DNA of 64,000 nucleotides from Stenogyne calaminthoides (Eukaryota; Streptophyta; Magnoliopsida; Lamiales; Lamiaceae). The notes beneath the pieces were generated by a model. That model did not search any database. It saw only the letters and a program-made list of their open reading frames with translations, and was not told the origin of the DNA. The position numbers were made by a program, and so were the translations under genes. The stretch lies in assembly GCA_037126765.1 (NCBI GenBank), contig JBBCBC010000021.1:21903434-21967433 (forward strand). The letters run 5' to 3'. This document shows positions 46,884 through 57,078 of the stretch, piece by piece. The stretch's first letter is position 1, and every line of letters begins with the position of its first letter.

Positions 46884-47830
46884 ATGATGAGTCCAACATC
46901 AGCTGAGACTTGTTCTTATCAAGTGGATCATAACTCTGCACCACTCCCAATCGCTAGTAATGAAATTTTATCAGAAACGGATGATGTTCTCCAAACCGAC
47001 GCAAATCAGAATAGAAGGACCTGGATAACCAGTCATCCAACTGATCTGATAATCGGAGACCCATCTGATAAAGTTAAAACTAGACATCAGATTGGTGAAA
47101 GTGCCATGTATTGCTGTTATCTGTCTATGAAGGAACCAACAACAATAGAGGAAGCTCTACAAGACGCAAGCTGGATTCTAGCCATGCAGAAGACTGAAAC
47201 AGCCTTCGACGTAAATCAAGTTTGGGAACTAGTGGGCCGCACTCCAAGTCATCAAGACGTTATTGGCACGAAGTGGGTATTCAAGAACAAGAGAGATGAG
47301 AAAAACGTCATCACCAAAAATAAGGCAAGACTTGTTGCTAAGGGGTATTCACAATCAGAAGGAATTGATTATGATGAGACCTTTGCACCAGTCGCTCGCC
47401 TAGAAGCCATTCGGCTGTTTCTGGCATATGCTTCCCACAGAGGGTTCACTGTGTATCAGATGGACGTAAAGAGTGCTTTCTTAAACGGGGTACTAGCAGA
47501 GGAAGTTTATGTCGAACAACCTCCAGGCTTTGAAAAGGGCAACCAGGTGTACTGTCTAAGAAAAGCTCTCTATGGCCTCAAAACAGGCTCCTCGAGCTTG
47601 GTATGATACACTCTCTCGGTTCTCGATCGAAAGTGGGTTCACTAAAGGAATAAATGGATGTAACCTTATTCAGAATAGAAGATGGAAAAGATATTCTGAT
47701 GGTTCAGATTTACGTGGACGACATCATCTTCGGATCTCCCAACAAAAGTCTATGTGAAAGATTCAGCAAACTGATGCAAGGGAAATTATAGATGTCCATG
47801 ATGGGTCAGATGAATTACTTTCTGGGTCTT
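46884..47830 (+). pseudogene. Copia reverse transcriptase of N1
   Basis: A 240-codon open frame (46884-47606) carries HPTDLIIGDPSDKVKTRHQI, the RT lead-in EALQDASWILAMQKTETAFD, DVIGTKWVFKNKRDEKNVIT, KARLVAKGYSQSEGIDYDET, FAPVARLEAIRLFLAYASHR, YQMDVKSAFLNGVLAEEVYV and EQPPGFEKGNQVYCLRKALY. A one-base change in an A run near 47580 breaks the frame. The catalytic box YVDDIIFGSP is intact at about 47711-47740, and MGQMNYFLGLQVKQS follows near 47800. RT converts the RNA to DNA. This is the best-preserved RT of the family in the window. Confidence 0.88.
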
Positions 47831-48700
47831 CAAGTAAAGCAAAGTACAGAAGGGATATTCCTCCAAGCAAAAGTACACTAGGAATTTATTGGCTAAGTTT
47901 GGAGTTCAAAATTGTAAGGAAGCCAAAATTCCTATGATGACTGGATTCAAGATGGATCCAGATGAGGATGGTCAGAAAACAAATCAGAAGGAATATAGGG
48001 CTCTCATTGGATCTCTACTATACGACCGCCCAATAGACCGGATATAACCTTCATGATGGGTGTATGTGCGATTTCGAGCAAATCCAATGATAAGTCACCT
48101 AGAAGCGACTAAGCGGATTCTTAAGTATCTGAAGGGGACGAAGAACCTTGGTTTATTTTACCCATCGATGATAATCTAGAGCTTAGTGGGTATTTTGATT
48201 TTGATTATGGAGGTTGCAAGATTGATGAAAAAATCCACCTCGGGAACTTGTCGGTTCTTAGGAAGAAAAGCGATCTCGTGGTTTTCAAAAGCGGACATCG
48301 ATTGCAACATCTACTAACAAGCGTAATATATGGTCTGCGAAGTCAACATTGTTCCCAATCGCTCTTAATTAGTCGGCAATGAGGGAATATAACATTGAAA
48401 CTAAGAATGTACCTATTTTACGTGACAAGAATAATAGTGTTATGCAATCACTCGTAATCTGTTCTACATACAAGATGCAAGCATGTGGATGTCGGGCACC
48501 ATTTTATAAGAGATCATGTTGAAAAGAAGAATATCGAGAATGGAAAAGATTCATCTTGATATCTGAGAAAGCCGATATTCTAACCAAGCCACTAGGTTGA
48601 GATCGATTCGAGAGAATTATGCAATGAGCTAGGGCTTCGGATCTTGGAGAAAATGCACCTAAAATGTTTGATGGAATGATCTCCAAAACCAATTTGGTTA
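47831..48700 (+). pseudogene. Copia RT tail and RNase H of N1
   Basis: Fragments in several frames: NLLAKFGVQNCKEAKIPMMT (about 47885-47944), KEYRALIGSLL (about 47989-48021), EATKRILKYLK (48103-48141), SGYFDFDYGGCKI (about 48184-48222), PISWFSKADI-like text, and KHVDVGHHFI-like text at 48475-48510, ending like N2 at DILTKP (about 48573-48590). RNase H carries damaged versions of the family motifs. It is collinear with 37670-38470. Confidence 0.78.
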
Positions 48701-49395
48701 AGAAACTAATCATTCAAGTGAAATCGGTTGAATTTGGTATCTCAATCGATCGGAAGATCGATCAAAGGAATCGATATGAGAAGGTCTTGATCGGTTTAAA
48801 GTTTATCGATTAAATGAACCGATCGTTAAAGGATTATCGATTAAATCTGCTCGATTATACTTTGTAAGTCGATTAAAATTTGAAATTCAACAAGATTCAC
48901 AAGTGGTATTCACAAGATTAAAGCTTAAAATCGCATAAGGATCTGACAGAATTTTACACAACAATGAAATAAATGAAATTTTCATTGATAAAGACCCAAG
49001 GTCGGGTTACATTACAAGATACAAGTACAAGAGGACCCGGAGGTCAGTACATAAACCCTAAACCCTAAACCCGAAAACCTTAACACTAAACCCTCATCCT
49101 AACCCTTGAAGAAGTGGAGAGAGAGAGATTTTAAATCTGATGCTCTCATTTTCCCCCACTTAACAAGGGTGGTGAGAAAACTTTAAAATAATCTTAAGCC
49201 GATCAATGGCTAAAACCAAAGGGGCGAGAGCGGCAAGATAGGATTTTTTAAGCCGGGGAGCCCTAAGAAAGAGTCGATGGGCACTCCAACAACATTAAAT
49301 GGTGAGTTGATATCACGGGCATCACCGTTTATCCGATCTGGGACCGTACATCAAACTCATGTTCATTTTCGCACCGAGTCCGTTGATCACGGGTT
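48701..49395. other. Spacer after pol in N1
   Basis: Collinear with 38471-39159. It contains CCCTAAACCCTAAACCC (about 49054-49070), a short telomere-like string also present in reduced form in N2, but far too short to be an interstitial telomere. No frame supported. Confidence 0.5.
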
Positions 49396-50235
49396 ACGTC
49401 ATCTCGATAGACACACAAGGTGCAAACGGTTAGGAGAAGTGTCTTCTCGATTCGCGATAAGCGAACCGCCGCCTCGGTGGTAGAAAAGCTTGGCAACGAT
49501 TGTATGTGAAATCTTTGATGACGATGATGACAAAGATAAAGGGACACACGCGAGGATGATTTGAGAAGTTTGAAATCATTGAAAAAAGGGGGTAAAAGTG
49601 TTTGTGGAAGTTTAACCTAAAATAAGGGTTCACCGGGATACATGATTCTACAAAGAAGATAAGTATGGTGATTGGGTTATGTTGTGTAAAACAATTGGTC
49701 CAATTTATAGAGACCAAGCAAGGGTGCAAATGCAAATTCGAGTTCTCAAAACCTTTTAGAGAAATCTGCACCAAAAGGACAAATGTGTAGGAATCACGAC
49801 CGATAATTGGATAAATTTACTACGGATTGACATATCGAAAGATTCGGGGCGATAATTACGCATGTCAAATCGCGCCAACTTAGGGAATAGAAGCTACTAT
49901 TCTAGACTAAGTTTTGGCGGTAACACTTATCCCAAGAATTGGCTTGATCTGAGAAGAATCAGATTAGGTCAACTAAAATCGATTATATCTGGTCGATCGG
50001 ATGAGGAGATCACCGAGCTTGAAACTCCAACAAATCAGATACATCAGTCTATGGGAAAATAGAAATATCAGTTGAAGGGGGAACTTCAACTGATCAAGGA
50101 GGATCAGAAGGGAAATCAGACGTATTCAAGGAAGATCAGTTGAGCTTGAAACTTCAACAAATCAGATGAAAGTGAAGAAGATCGGTTAAAAGGATCGGTT
50201 AGGAAATTTTAAGGCTTAGGCGGAATACTAAGATC
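49396..50235 (+). pseudogene. Conserved ORF X1 of N1 (unknown product)
   Basis: Second copy of X1: HLDRHTRCKRLGEVSSRF (about 49401-49455), DKYGDWVMLCKT (about 49659-49695), TKQGCKCKFEFSKPF-like text (about 49713-49760) and LGNRSYYSRLSFGGNTYPKN (about 49880-49940), then an acidic tail ISGRSDEEITELETPTNQIH (49986-50045). More frame breaks than in N2 in the first half, fewer in the second. Conservation of the amino-acid phrases between copies is the main evidence for coding. Confidence 0.5.
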
Positions 50236-50862
50236 AACAAGTGAAATCAACATGGACAAGTGGTATTGATGATTACAATATCGATCCAACCAGATCTACG
50301 CCTTTCTTTTCTCTTGTTCTTTGCTTATTTATCGGATCTTATCGATATTATTTGCCTTCTTGTACCCATTATCCTTGTGGACGTATTCCCCGCAAATCAT
50401 TTAATGCGGGGCGTGGGGAACATGTATTAACTTCTACTAAATGTGCTTTTAAATCCAAAAGGTTTTTAAATGCGTGCTTTTCACGACCTACGATCAAAAC
50501 CGCTTAATCTGGAGCGTTTAATCTTTTCAAACGGTTGATCTTCCAAATCTTGTCTTCTTTTTCCTCCTTGTCTTTATAAAAATCATCAAAATCCATACCG
50601 AGTTTTCCATTTCACAAACTTGCGATTTATTCTCCGAAAACTCCGGTCTATTTCTCTCAGATTCAAAGTGTTTTTCCTAAGTTTCAAAATCATCCTTCCA
50701 AAAAAATGAAATCCGGTAATTTATGTTTATTTGATGTATTTTTTTAAATCCATTGATCTTAAATGTTTTTATCCTCGTTATGCTTTATTGTTTCTTGATT
50801 TCCGCATATGTGATGTTCTTATATATTTATGCACAATTTTAATCGGGTCCATCCCTTTGTAG
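50236..50862 (+). promoter_or_regulatory. Promoter-like region and 5' leader of X2 in N1
   Basis: TCTTTATAAAA (50571-50581) takes the place of the TATA box of N2. The donor-like CCG|GTAATTT is at 50714-50720. The acceptor corresponding to CCGCAG in N2 reads CCGCAT here. TTTGTAG precedes the ATG at 50863. Confidence 0.35.
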
Positions 50863-53725
50863 ATGGCCACCCACGGAATGGGAAAGATAATGTGCAATTA
50901 TGCGAACCGCAACAAAAGATTGTGGATGATAAGTTCGCATGCAGTTCAATATCACTCAGATCCGGAATCCATGGAGGTCGAGCAAATTCTCGCAAAAGGC
51001 CTTGAGAATTTTTTGCGCTCAACGCAATCCAAAGGATGCAAAGATGAAGCACTAAATTCCTAAGGAATTTAAGAGTGAATCTGGACGTTCGGAAATGAAT
51101 CGCTCTCGGCAATCAACGGAGAAGAAATCGATCGACGCGAATGATGATATAACCCGGCCTCTGTTCGACCTACCAAAGGACGGATCTCGCCTTGCTCATT
51201 ACGGGAACGAAGATGAGCCGATCGAAAAAGAGTTCTTGAAGGCCGACAAACATCATACGTCGGGTTTTTTGTCGGACCAATGCTCAAGAGGAAATACCGA
51301 TTGTTGTTTGACATTTTGTCAAAAACAATTATGGGTATTATATTCAGCCCAGATGCTCTTACATCCGGCAAAATGTACAAAGATGGTCGCAATAATTGAT
51401 GAAGCCAAGAACATCAATTGGCACGGTTTCTGAAGGCCATTCTGCTCCAAGAACATGAGAAATTTGGAGTAAATGAACCGAGGTAGGTATATTTGAAGAA
51501 AAGATCGAATCTCAACAAGGTTGCGGTTATTCGAAAAGATAAACCGCCTAATCTTTGAATGGGAACAGATTGACTTTGAAGTCCTATAAGGCCTTTCTCA
51601 CAGCCACCACTTGACCATCTTTGGGCCACCAGACGATGATATCGCGCCAACCCCCAAAAGTCAAAGAAAGGAAAAAGGAAGAACTTCGCCCGTCTACACG
51701 GATACCCCCAAAAGAAGAAAAAGAAAAACGGTGAAGGCCCGGGAGAAGAGGTCAAGAAGGAGAAAGAAGCCCCATGACTCGATGCTTGAAGATGAGTCGA
51801 TGAAGAAAGAGCGCCGGATCGATTATGTTGCTTTACACAAAAATCGGACGGGCAGTTTCTCAAAGTTTGAGAGCTCGCCAGATCATTCTCAGAAGAAGCC
51901 TGTTCGTATCGATCTCCTTCTCCTCAAGCTCGAGTGATTCACCACTCGGTAATGGATCTGAAAGCATGTCTCTCCTATTCTTCCACTGCCCTCCGAACAT
52001 CGAACCCGATTCCTTACGATGTGGAACCAGAAGCACACCTTCCAAATCCTCTGCTTTAAACCGAATCAACTTTAAGCCTACTTCAAGCACAACCAGAACC
52101 TTCCACATCTCATCAAATCGAATCGACAGACAATTCTGAGTCCGGATCAACAAAGATCATAATCGGGAAATTGATCAATCGCGAATCGAAAGAGAAATTG
52201 ATGAGTTATATCCGTAATCGGGTCGCCCATCCTGTCATAAGAGAGGAAGTTATGGAGATCCTAGAATCCGAGAGATTTTTCGATTAAAAAGCTTCTCGGA
52301 CTTTATAATAATTATTGAATGATGGGCGGTGCGGATGAGTTTGGCAGACTTGATTTACATGAGGAAATGCTAAAGTGGGATCACCACCGAGCCGATAACC
52401 GCTAAATCCACAAAGCTCGATCCACGGGAAGCTAGGGGTTGCGAACAGACGAATCGAGATCACGACAAAGCTCTCAAGCGATGCCATCATGAAGGATCAC
52501 GAGAGCTACGCGATAGTGGAGCCGGTCTTGCAGTTCATGACCAACCACCGGAGGCACAAACAACCGAATCGGATCAAGTGACACCCAACATTCCAACATC
52601 ACACGCCACTACTTGATCAACTTCGGGAGATCAAATCTTGTCTCAAAGATCTCCCGAAAGAAGAAGTTGAGGGATGATAGGCGATCAAAGGCGATTGCCA
52701 TCAAAGAAATAACAGATCAAAGGGAATTGACTATTTCCTAGATTAGGGGCAATCAAAGATCGAGTTCTCCCAAATCAGGTCCATCAAGGCTACCGAATCG
52801 ATAAAAGACTGTTGATGCCAAACCGACTCAAAGGGATCAACAACAAGTTTTTTTTCGATGCTCACCGACAAGCTAGAATTGATGTAAGAGAAACTTGACA
52901 AACCGATTAAAAACACTCTCATCGCCATGGAATCTGTCAAGATCGAAATGATATCGAAGATTCAAAATCTAACTACTCAAACTCAAGGCATATCATTGCG
53001 CAGATCTCAACAGGCGTCGCAATCAACTTTGGTTCTCTCGACCTCCCACCTCACTACTTTTTTTGATCAAACCAAAAAGGGGAAGGACGAATGAGAAACC
53101 AACCGACATAACAGTCTTGAGGACATCACAAACTCGGATTTCTTTGAAAAAGATGTCCAAAGAGCAGTGTAATGAAGAAGCCCGAAAAGCCAAGAAGAAA
53201 GAAGGGCGTAAAAAATGGCAGAGGCGTAAAATCAAGAAGAAATTCGGATCGAGAGCGAAGAAAGGAAGGGCCGGAAAATCCGTACGTAACCTAAGTAAGC
53301 CAAAGAAGAGTTGATGAGATCATCCCAAAAACCGTTTAAGATGCTAAGAAATTTGAGGAATGGAATAAGATCGAGGAATGGCTTCGATGCCTTTGTTCTT
53401 AATCTTGTTCCACAAGAAGAATCTCCGATGAAGAATTCCTCAACTGGCTAGAAAATAAATACCCGGATTTTTTTCAAGTATCCGGAAAATTAGGCCAAGC
53501 TTATCAATGTAAAAATAACTCGCCAAGAGTATGATCTGTTGAGTACTCAAGAAGGCAAATGGCTCATTTGACAGACCGGCATTTCAAAGATTCTATTTTG
53601 ACATCCTCCGCTAACGCACATAACCGATCCTCGCCAGATCGATGATGTCAAATGGAAACTTTATCGATTTTCAACGTACCTCAAGATCAAAGAGAGATGC
53701 CGTATGATACAAGCCTAAAGAGTGA
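50863..53725 (+). pseudogene. Accessory ORF X2 of N1 (unknown, basic protein)
   Basis: Starts MATHGMGK. Then SMEVEQILAKGLENFL (about 50969-51016), CKDEALNS, AQMLLHPAKCTKMVAIIDEA and KNINWHGF (51346-51430), LLQEHEKFGVNEP-like text (about 51438-51480), PPDDDIAPTPKSQRKEKGRT (51627-51686), a basic stretch RRKRKTVKAREKRSRRRKKP (51714-51773), and later KKMSKEQCNEEARKAKKKEG plus RRKIKKKFGSRAKKGRAGKS (53147-53280), ending at TGA 53723. The order of motifs equals that in N2. The basic clusters suggest a nuclear or nucleic-acid-binding protein; that is inference. No known domain was recognised. Confidence 0.5.
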
Positions 53726-53926
53726 AGAATCGTAAGACTACTCAGATCACCGCTTTTTCTTATTTACAAACTTTTCTCGATGTAACATGTAATCAACATT
53801 TATTAATGAGAAAAGTTTATTTTTACGATCCTAAGACAAAGTCTCATTGTCTTCCGATTATATGCTCTTAATCGTTCTATTTTTTATCAATCAGTATTTG
53901 GTTTCTCAAAGTGTTTTGGTTTCATC
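53726..53926 (+). other. 3' trailer of X2 in N1
   Basis: GATGTAACATGTAATCAAC and TTAATGAGAAAAGTTTATTTTT repeat the N2 trailer. No coding. Confidence 0.4.
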
Positions 53927-53939
53927 AAAAGGGGGAAAT
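53927..53939 (+). promoter_or_regulatory. Polypurine tract of N1
   Basis: AAAAGGGGGAAAT directly before TGTTGGG of LTR4. Confidence 0.9.
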
Positions 53940-55501
53940 TGTTGGGAAATTTATAGTTTTGATGAAAGTTCCAAAAACACATGTAATAGGACCAGTCAGA
54001 CCTGTTAGCTGACTGATGTTTATATTACTTGCTATAGGAGACCAGTTGATAATGATTGTATAGAACAACTGATGAAATAGATAGGTCACATATTGAGGGG
54101 GAAACTCAATATGTATAGGTCGATCCAAAGACTCAAAGGGACGGTGATATCCGACAGGCGTAATGCAAGACAAGAATAGAAGATCGGATGGTTCGATCTA
54201 GTCGACATATCTCACCAAGTCATAAAGCTCAAACTCGTAATACTTGAAGATCGATGACTTCCGAAGATCGGACGGAAGACCTACATCGGTAAAGTCCGCT
54301 AGTTGAAGCTAAGTCAATCGGCACCAGAAGACTCCATCGTAGACCGATCGATTCGACCGATCGAATTCACCAGTGAAAACTGATGTTTCACCTAATCATA
54401 CGTCTATGATCTGAACAAGAAGAATGTCAACCTTAGTTGGAAGAACAACAAACACCTGAAAAGTGCGTCGTTAAACCAATAAGAACAAGACACGTATGAT
54501 TGGAGCCGACAATTAAGGGATTTGATGTTGCTCTAACCGGATATAAAATACAAGTTCACGCTTTCCCATGCCATGCCGTTCAAGACGCCACATCAATCCT
54601 CAAAACTACCTAATATATATAGCCAAATTCAAATTGCTCTCCAACGGCTCTTTGATTTCAAGGTCTATAAATATGGGAGCACACTTCAGTGAAAAATAAC
54701 GGAAACGCTGAACAATCAAGAAGCTCAAGCTAATATCAGATTTCCGCACAAGAACACGAACAAGAAGATTAATTTTTATTAAGTGTTCATCCCATAAGTT
54801 CTTAGCATAGAAATCTTTTCATCTAGTTTGTTAGGGTCGCTTTATACGCAAGAAAAGATTTCATAGTTGGAACCAAAAATAATCTTACCCAAACCCCCAA
54901 GTTAGGTTAAGTTGTTTAGCAAGATTTTAGACTAGGGTTTCTAGTTCTGATCTCTGGGATCAGTTGAGTGTGAACTCCTTAAACATCTAGTTGGTGTACT
55001 GTGTTGGACTTACACATAAAACAAAGTCCAGTTGGTTAAGTAGGTGCCCTTGTGATAGGGAAGAGTGGGCGTAGGATTTGGTTTGTCCGGAACCACTATA
55101 AATCTTGTGTGCCTTTACCGCTTTGATTAACTGATTACTCAATCGCACAAAACCTTTAAAGCGCATACATATTCCAAGTTGAGATCAGTTAGCACCAAGC
55201 TTCTGATCTGATCAAACTTGACACTTCAGTCAACTGATTAAAAGATTAACTTTGGAATCTGATTTATCAAAACTGGTTTTTCACACGGGTAAAACTTAAG
55301 CTTCCGCACACATCGCTTAAACCGATAGTTCTGAATCGATCTGCCTTGAGCGTCAAGAAGTTGGTTATCACCCCAAACTGATTCACTCACACTCTGATTA
55401 GGTTAACTGCCCTCACACCTGATTTGCACAAAAGTTTTCAGAAGTCTATTCATCCCTCCCCTCTAGACTTCTACCCTCACAAAACCCGTTCGGGACCTAC
55501 A
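53940..55501 (+). repeat. LTR4 (3' LTR of N1)
   Basis: 1562 bp, TGTTGGGAAAT...GGGACCTACA, TATA box at 54665-54673. It is the least altered LTR of the family here: it keeps several CAG/CTG sites that are changed in LTR1. It is followed by the TCTTC duplication. Confidence 0.92.
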
Positions 55502-55506
55502 TCTTC
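55502..55506 (+). repeat. Target-site duplication, right copy (TCTTC)
   Basis: Matches 27190-27194. It marks the right end of the N1 insertion in element F. Confidence 0.93.
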
Positions 55507-56288
55507 TTCAGTACTTTTTCCTGCTATGTTAGTTGTATCATCAAAAATAACATTCACAGATTCTTGAACAATGTTTAACCTAAGGTTGAAAATTCTATAG
55601 GCTTTACTATTTCTAGAATAACCTAAGAAGAGACCTTTGTCACTTTTAGAGTGTAACACACACAACCAAACACATGAAAGTATTTCAGATTTGGTTTCTT
55701 GTTGTTTAGAATCTCATAAGTTGTTTTTGAACTTTGTGGCCTCATAAAAACTCTGTTAATAATATGGCATGCAGTGTTTAATGCTTCAGCCCAAAACCTT
55801 TTAGAAAGATGTTTAGCTTGCAACATTACCCTAGCCATTTCTTGAAGAGTTTTATTCTTCCTTTCAGCTATTCCATTTTGTTGTGAAGTTTTAGGAGAAG
55901 AAAACTCATACATTATACCCTTCTTTTCACAGAAATCAGAAAATAAGCTATTTTTAAATTTTCTACCATGATCTGACCTAATCTTACTCACTTTCAAGTT
56001 GTATACAGTTTTAAACCTTTTATACAAAACCTTAAAAGCAGCAAAAGTTTCATATTTTTCTTTCAAAAACTCAATTCAGGTATATCTAGAGAAATCATCT
56101 ACCACAACCAATGAATACCTTTTACCTCCAAGACTTTCTGTTTCCATAGGACCCATAAGATCCATATGTAGCAGCTCAAAACACCGTGTTGTCGAACAAT
56201 GTGATAACATCTTGTGTGACACTCGGATCTGTTTACCTTTCTGACAAGAACAACAAATCATGGTTTCTCCAATAATCAGCTTTAGCAA
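55507..56288 (-). pseudogene. Copia integrase (element F)
   Basis: Minus-strand frames 56076-56288 and 55623-56066 are in phase, separated by one stop. They show HCSTTRCFELLHMDLMGPME, SLGGKRYSLVVVDDFSRYT, KVSKIRSDHGRKFKNSLFSD, YEFSSPKTSQQNGIAERKNK and AKHLSKRFWAEALNTACHII. The catalytic Asp residues (HMDL, RSDHG) and Glu (GIAERKN) are present. The C-terminal part continues in another frame, 55477-55665 (SDKGLFLGYSRNSKAYRIFN). The frame then meets the N1 insertion. The protein inserts cDNA; this copy is nearly complete but broken by one stop and one frame change. Confidence 0.9.
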
Positions 56289-57078
56289 ACCTCTTAATCT
56301 TCACATGTTTCTGGATATTCCTGTAGTTAACATGTCCAAGTTTTTGATGCCATAAAACTTCTTCAGCATTATTGGCAAGATTGCAAACATTGTTAGTTCC
56401 AATAAGATAACAATTATCAATTGGCCTATTACCAGTCATAAGACACTCATTTTCATTATTCAAAACATAACAAGAATTCTTATCAAACTAGACATGCAAA
56501 TTGTCATCACATAGTTGACTTATACTAATCAAATTAGCAAGCAAACCTTCAACATGTAAGACATAAGACAGTTTAGGAAATCCTTCAACATTGAGAGTAC
56601 CTTTCCCAACAATTTTCCCTTTGGAACCATCACCATAACTAACATTTCCTCCATCAAATTTCTCATAATCAGACAGGAAATTCACTTGACCAGTCATGTG
56701 CCTAGAACAACCACTATTAAAGTACCATAAACCAGGCACACATGCTTTTAGTGATGTATACACAACATTACAAGTCACATCTTGTTTACTGACACATTCA
56801 GTTTTAGCACATTGTGACTCAGAAACTTTAGCTTGTAACACCTTCATGTCCTCTTTCAATTTATCACAATATGGACGAATATGATCATGACTAGAACAAT
56901 AGTGACACACATACTTCTTTTTCTTCTTCTTATTGTGAGCTTTTGTTTCCACTGGAGTTTTGACATTTGTCTTTTCTCCAGTTTTAACAAATTTCACAGA
57001 TTTAAAGCTTTTAGAAGTAGTTTCATAACCAAGACCAGTAGTATCAGATTTACCAACCATCAAAGCATCTTTCAACAT
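56233..57078 (-). pseudogene. Copia protease and GAG-pre-integrase (element F)
   Basis: A zinc-knuckle-like YVCHYCSSHDHIRPYC (about 56916-56869) precedes the protease motif WYFNSGCSRHMTG (about 56730-56692), where Asn stands at the catalytic Asp position. Then come NVSYGDGSKGKIVGKGTLNV, EGFPKLSYVLHVEGLLANLI and, in the next open piece (56233-56463), the HHCC-type leader LWHQKLGHVNYRNIQKHVKI. A TAG stop near 56489 separates the two pieces in the same frame. A frame change near 56280 leads into integrase. The active-site change alone would inactivate the protease. Confidence 0.88.

Larger units (their letters stand above)
27195..55501 (+). mobile_element. Copia element N1 (about 14.4 kb) carrying a nested copy N2
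   Basis: It is bounded by LTR1 (TGTTGGGAAAT at 27195) and LTR4 (ending GGGACCTACA at 55501), with a perfect TCTTC target duplication. N1 itself consists of LTR1, gag (to 31157), pol from 45077, X1, X2 and LTR4. The intervening 31159-about 45070 is element N2 of the same family. Gag stops at CTTTTTG (31157) and pol resumes at GAACCACCTTTGG (45077), which are adjacent in N2 (34923-34942). It inserted into the integrase-RT linker of F. Confidence 0.88.

Noticed and set aside
49054..49070. CCCTAAACCCTAAACCC as interstitial telomere
   Set aside because: Only about two and a half units, inside a retroelement spacer that is also present in N2 in degraded form.
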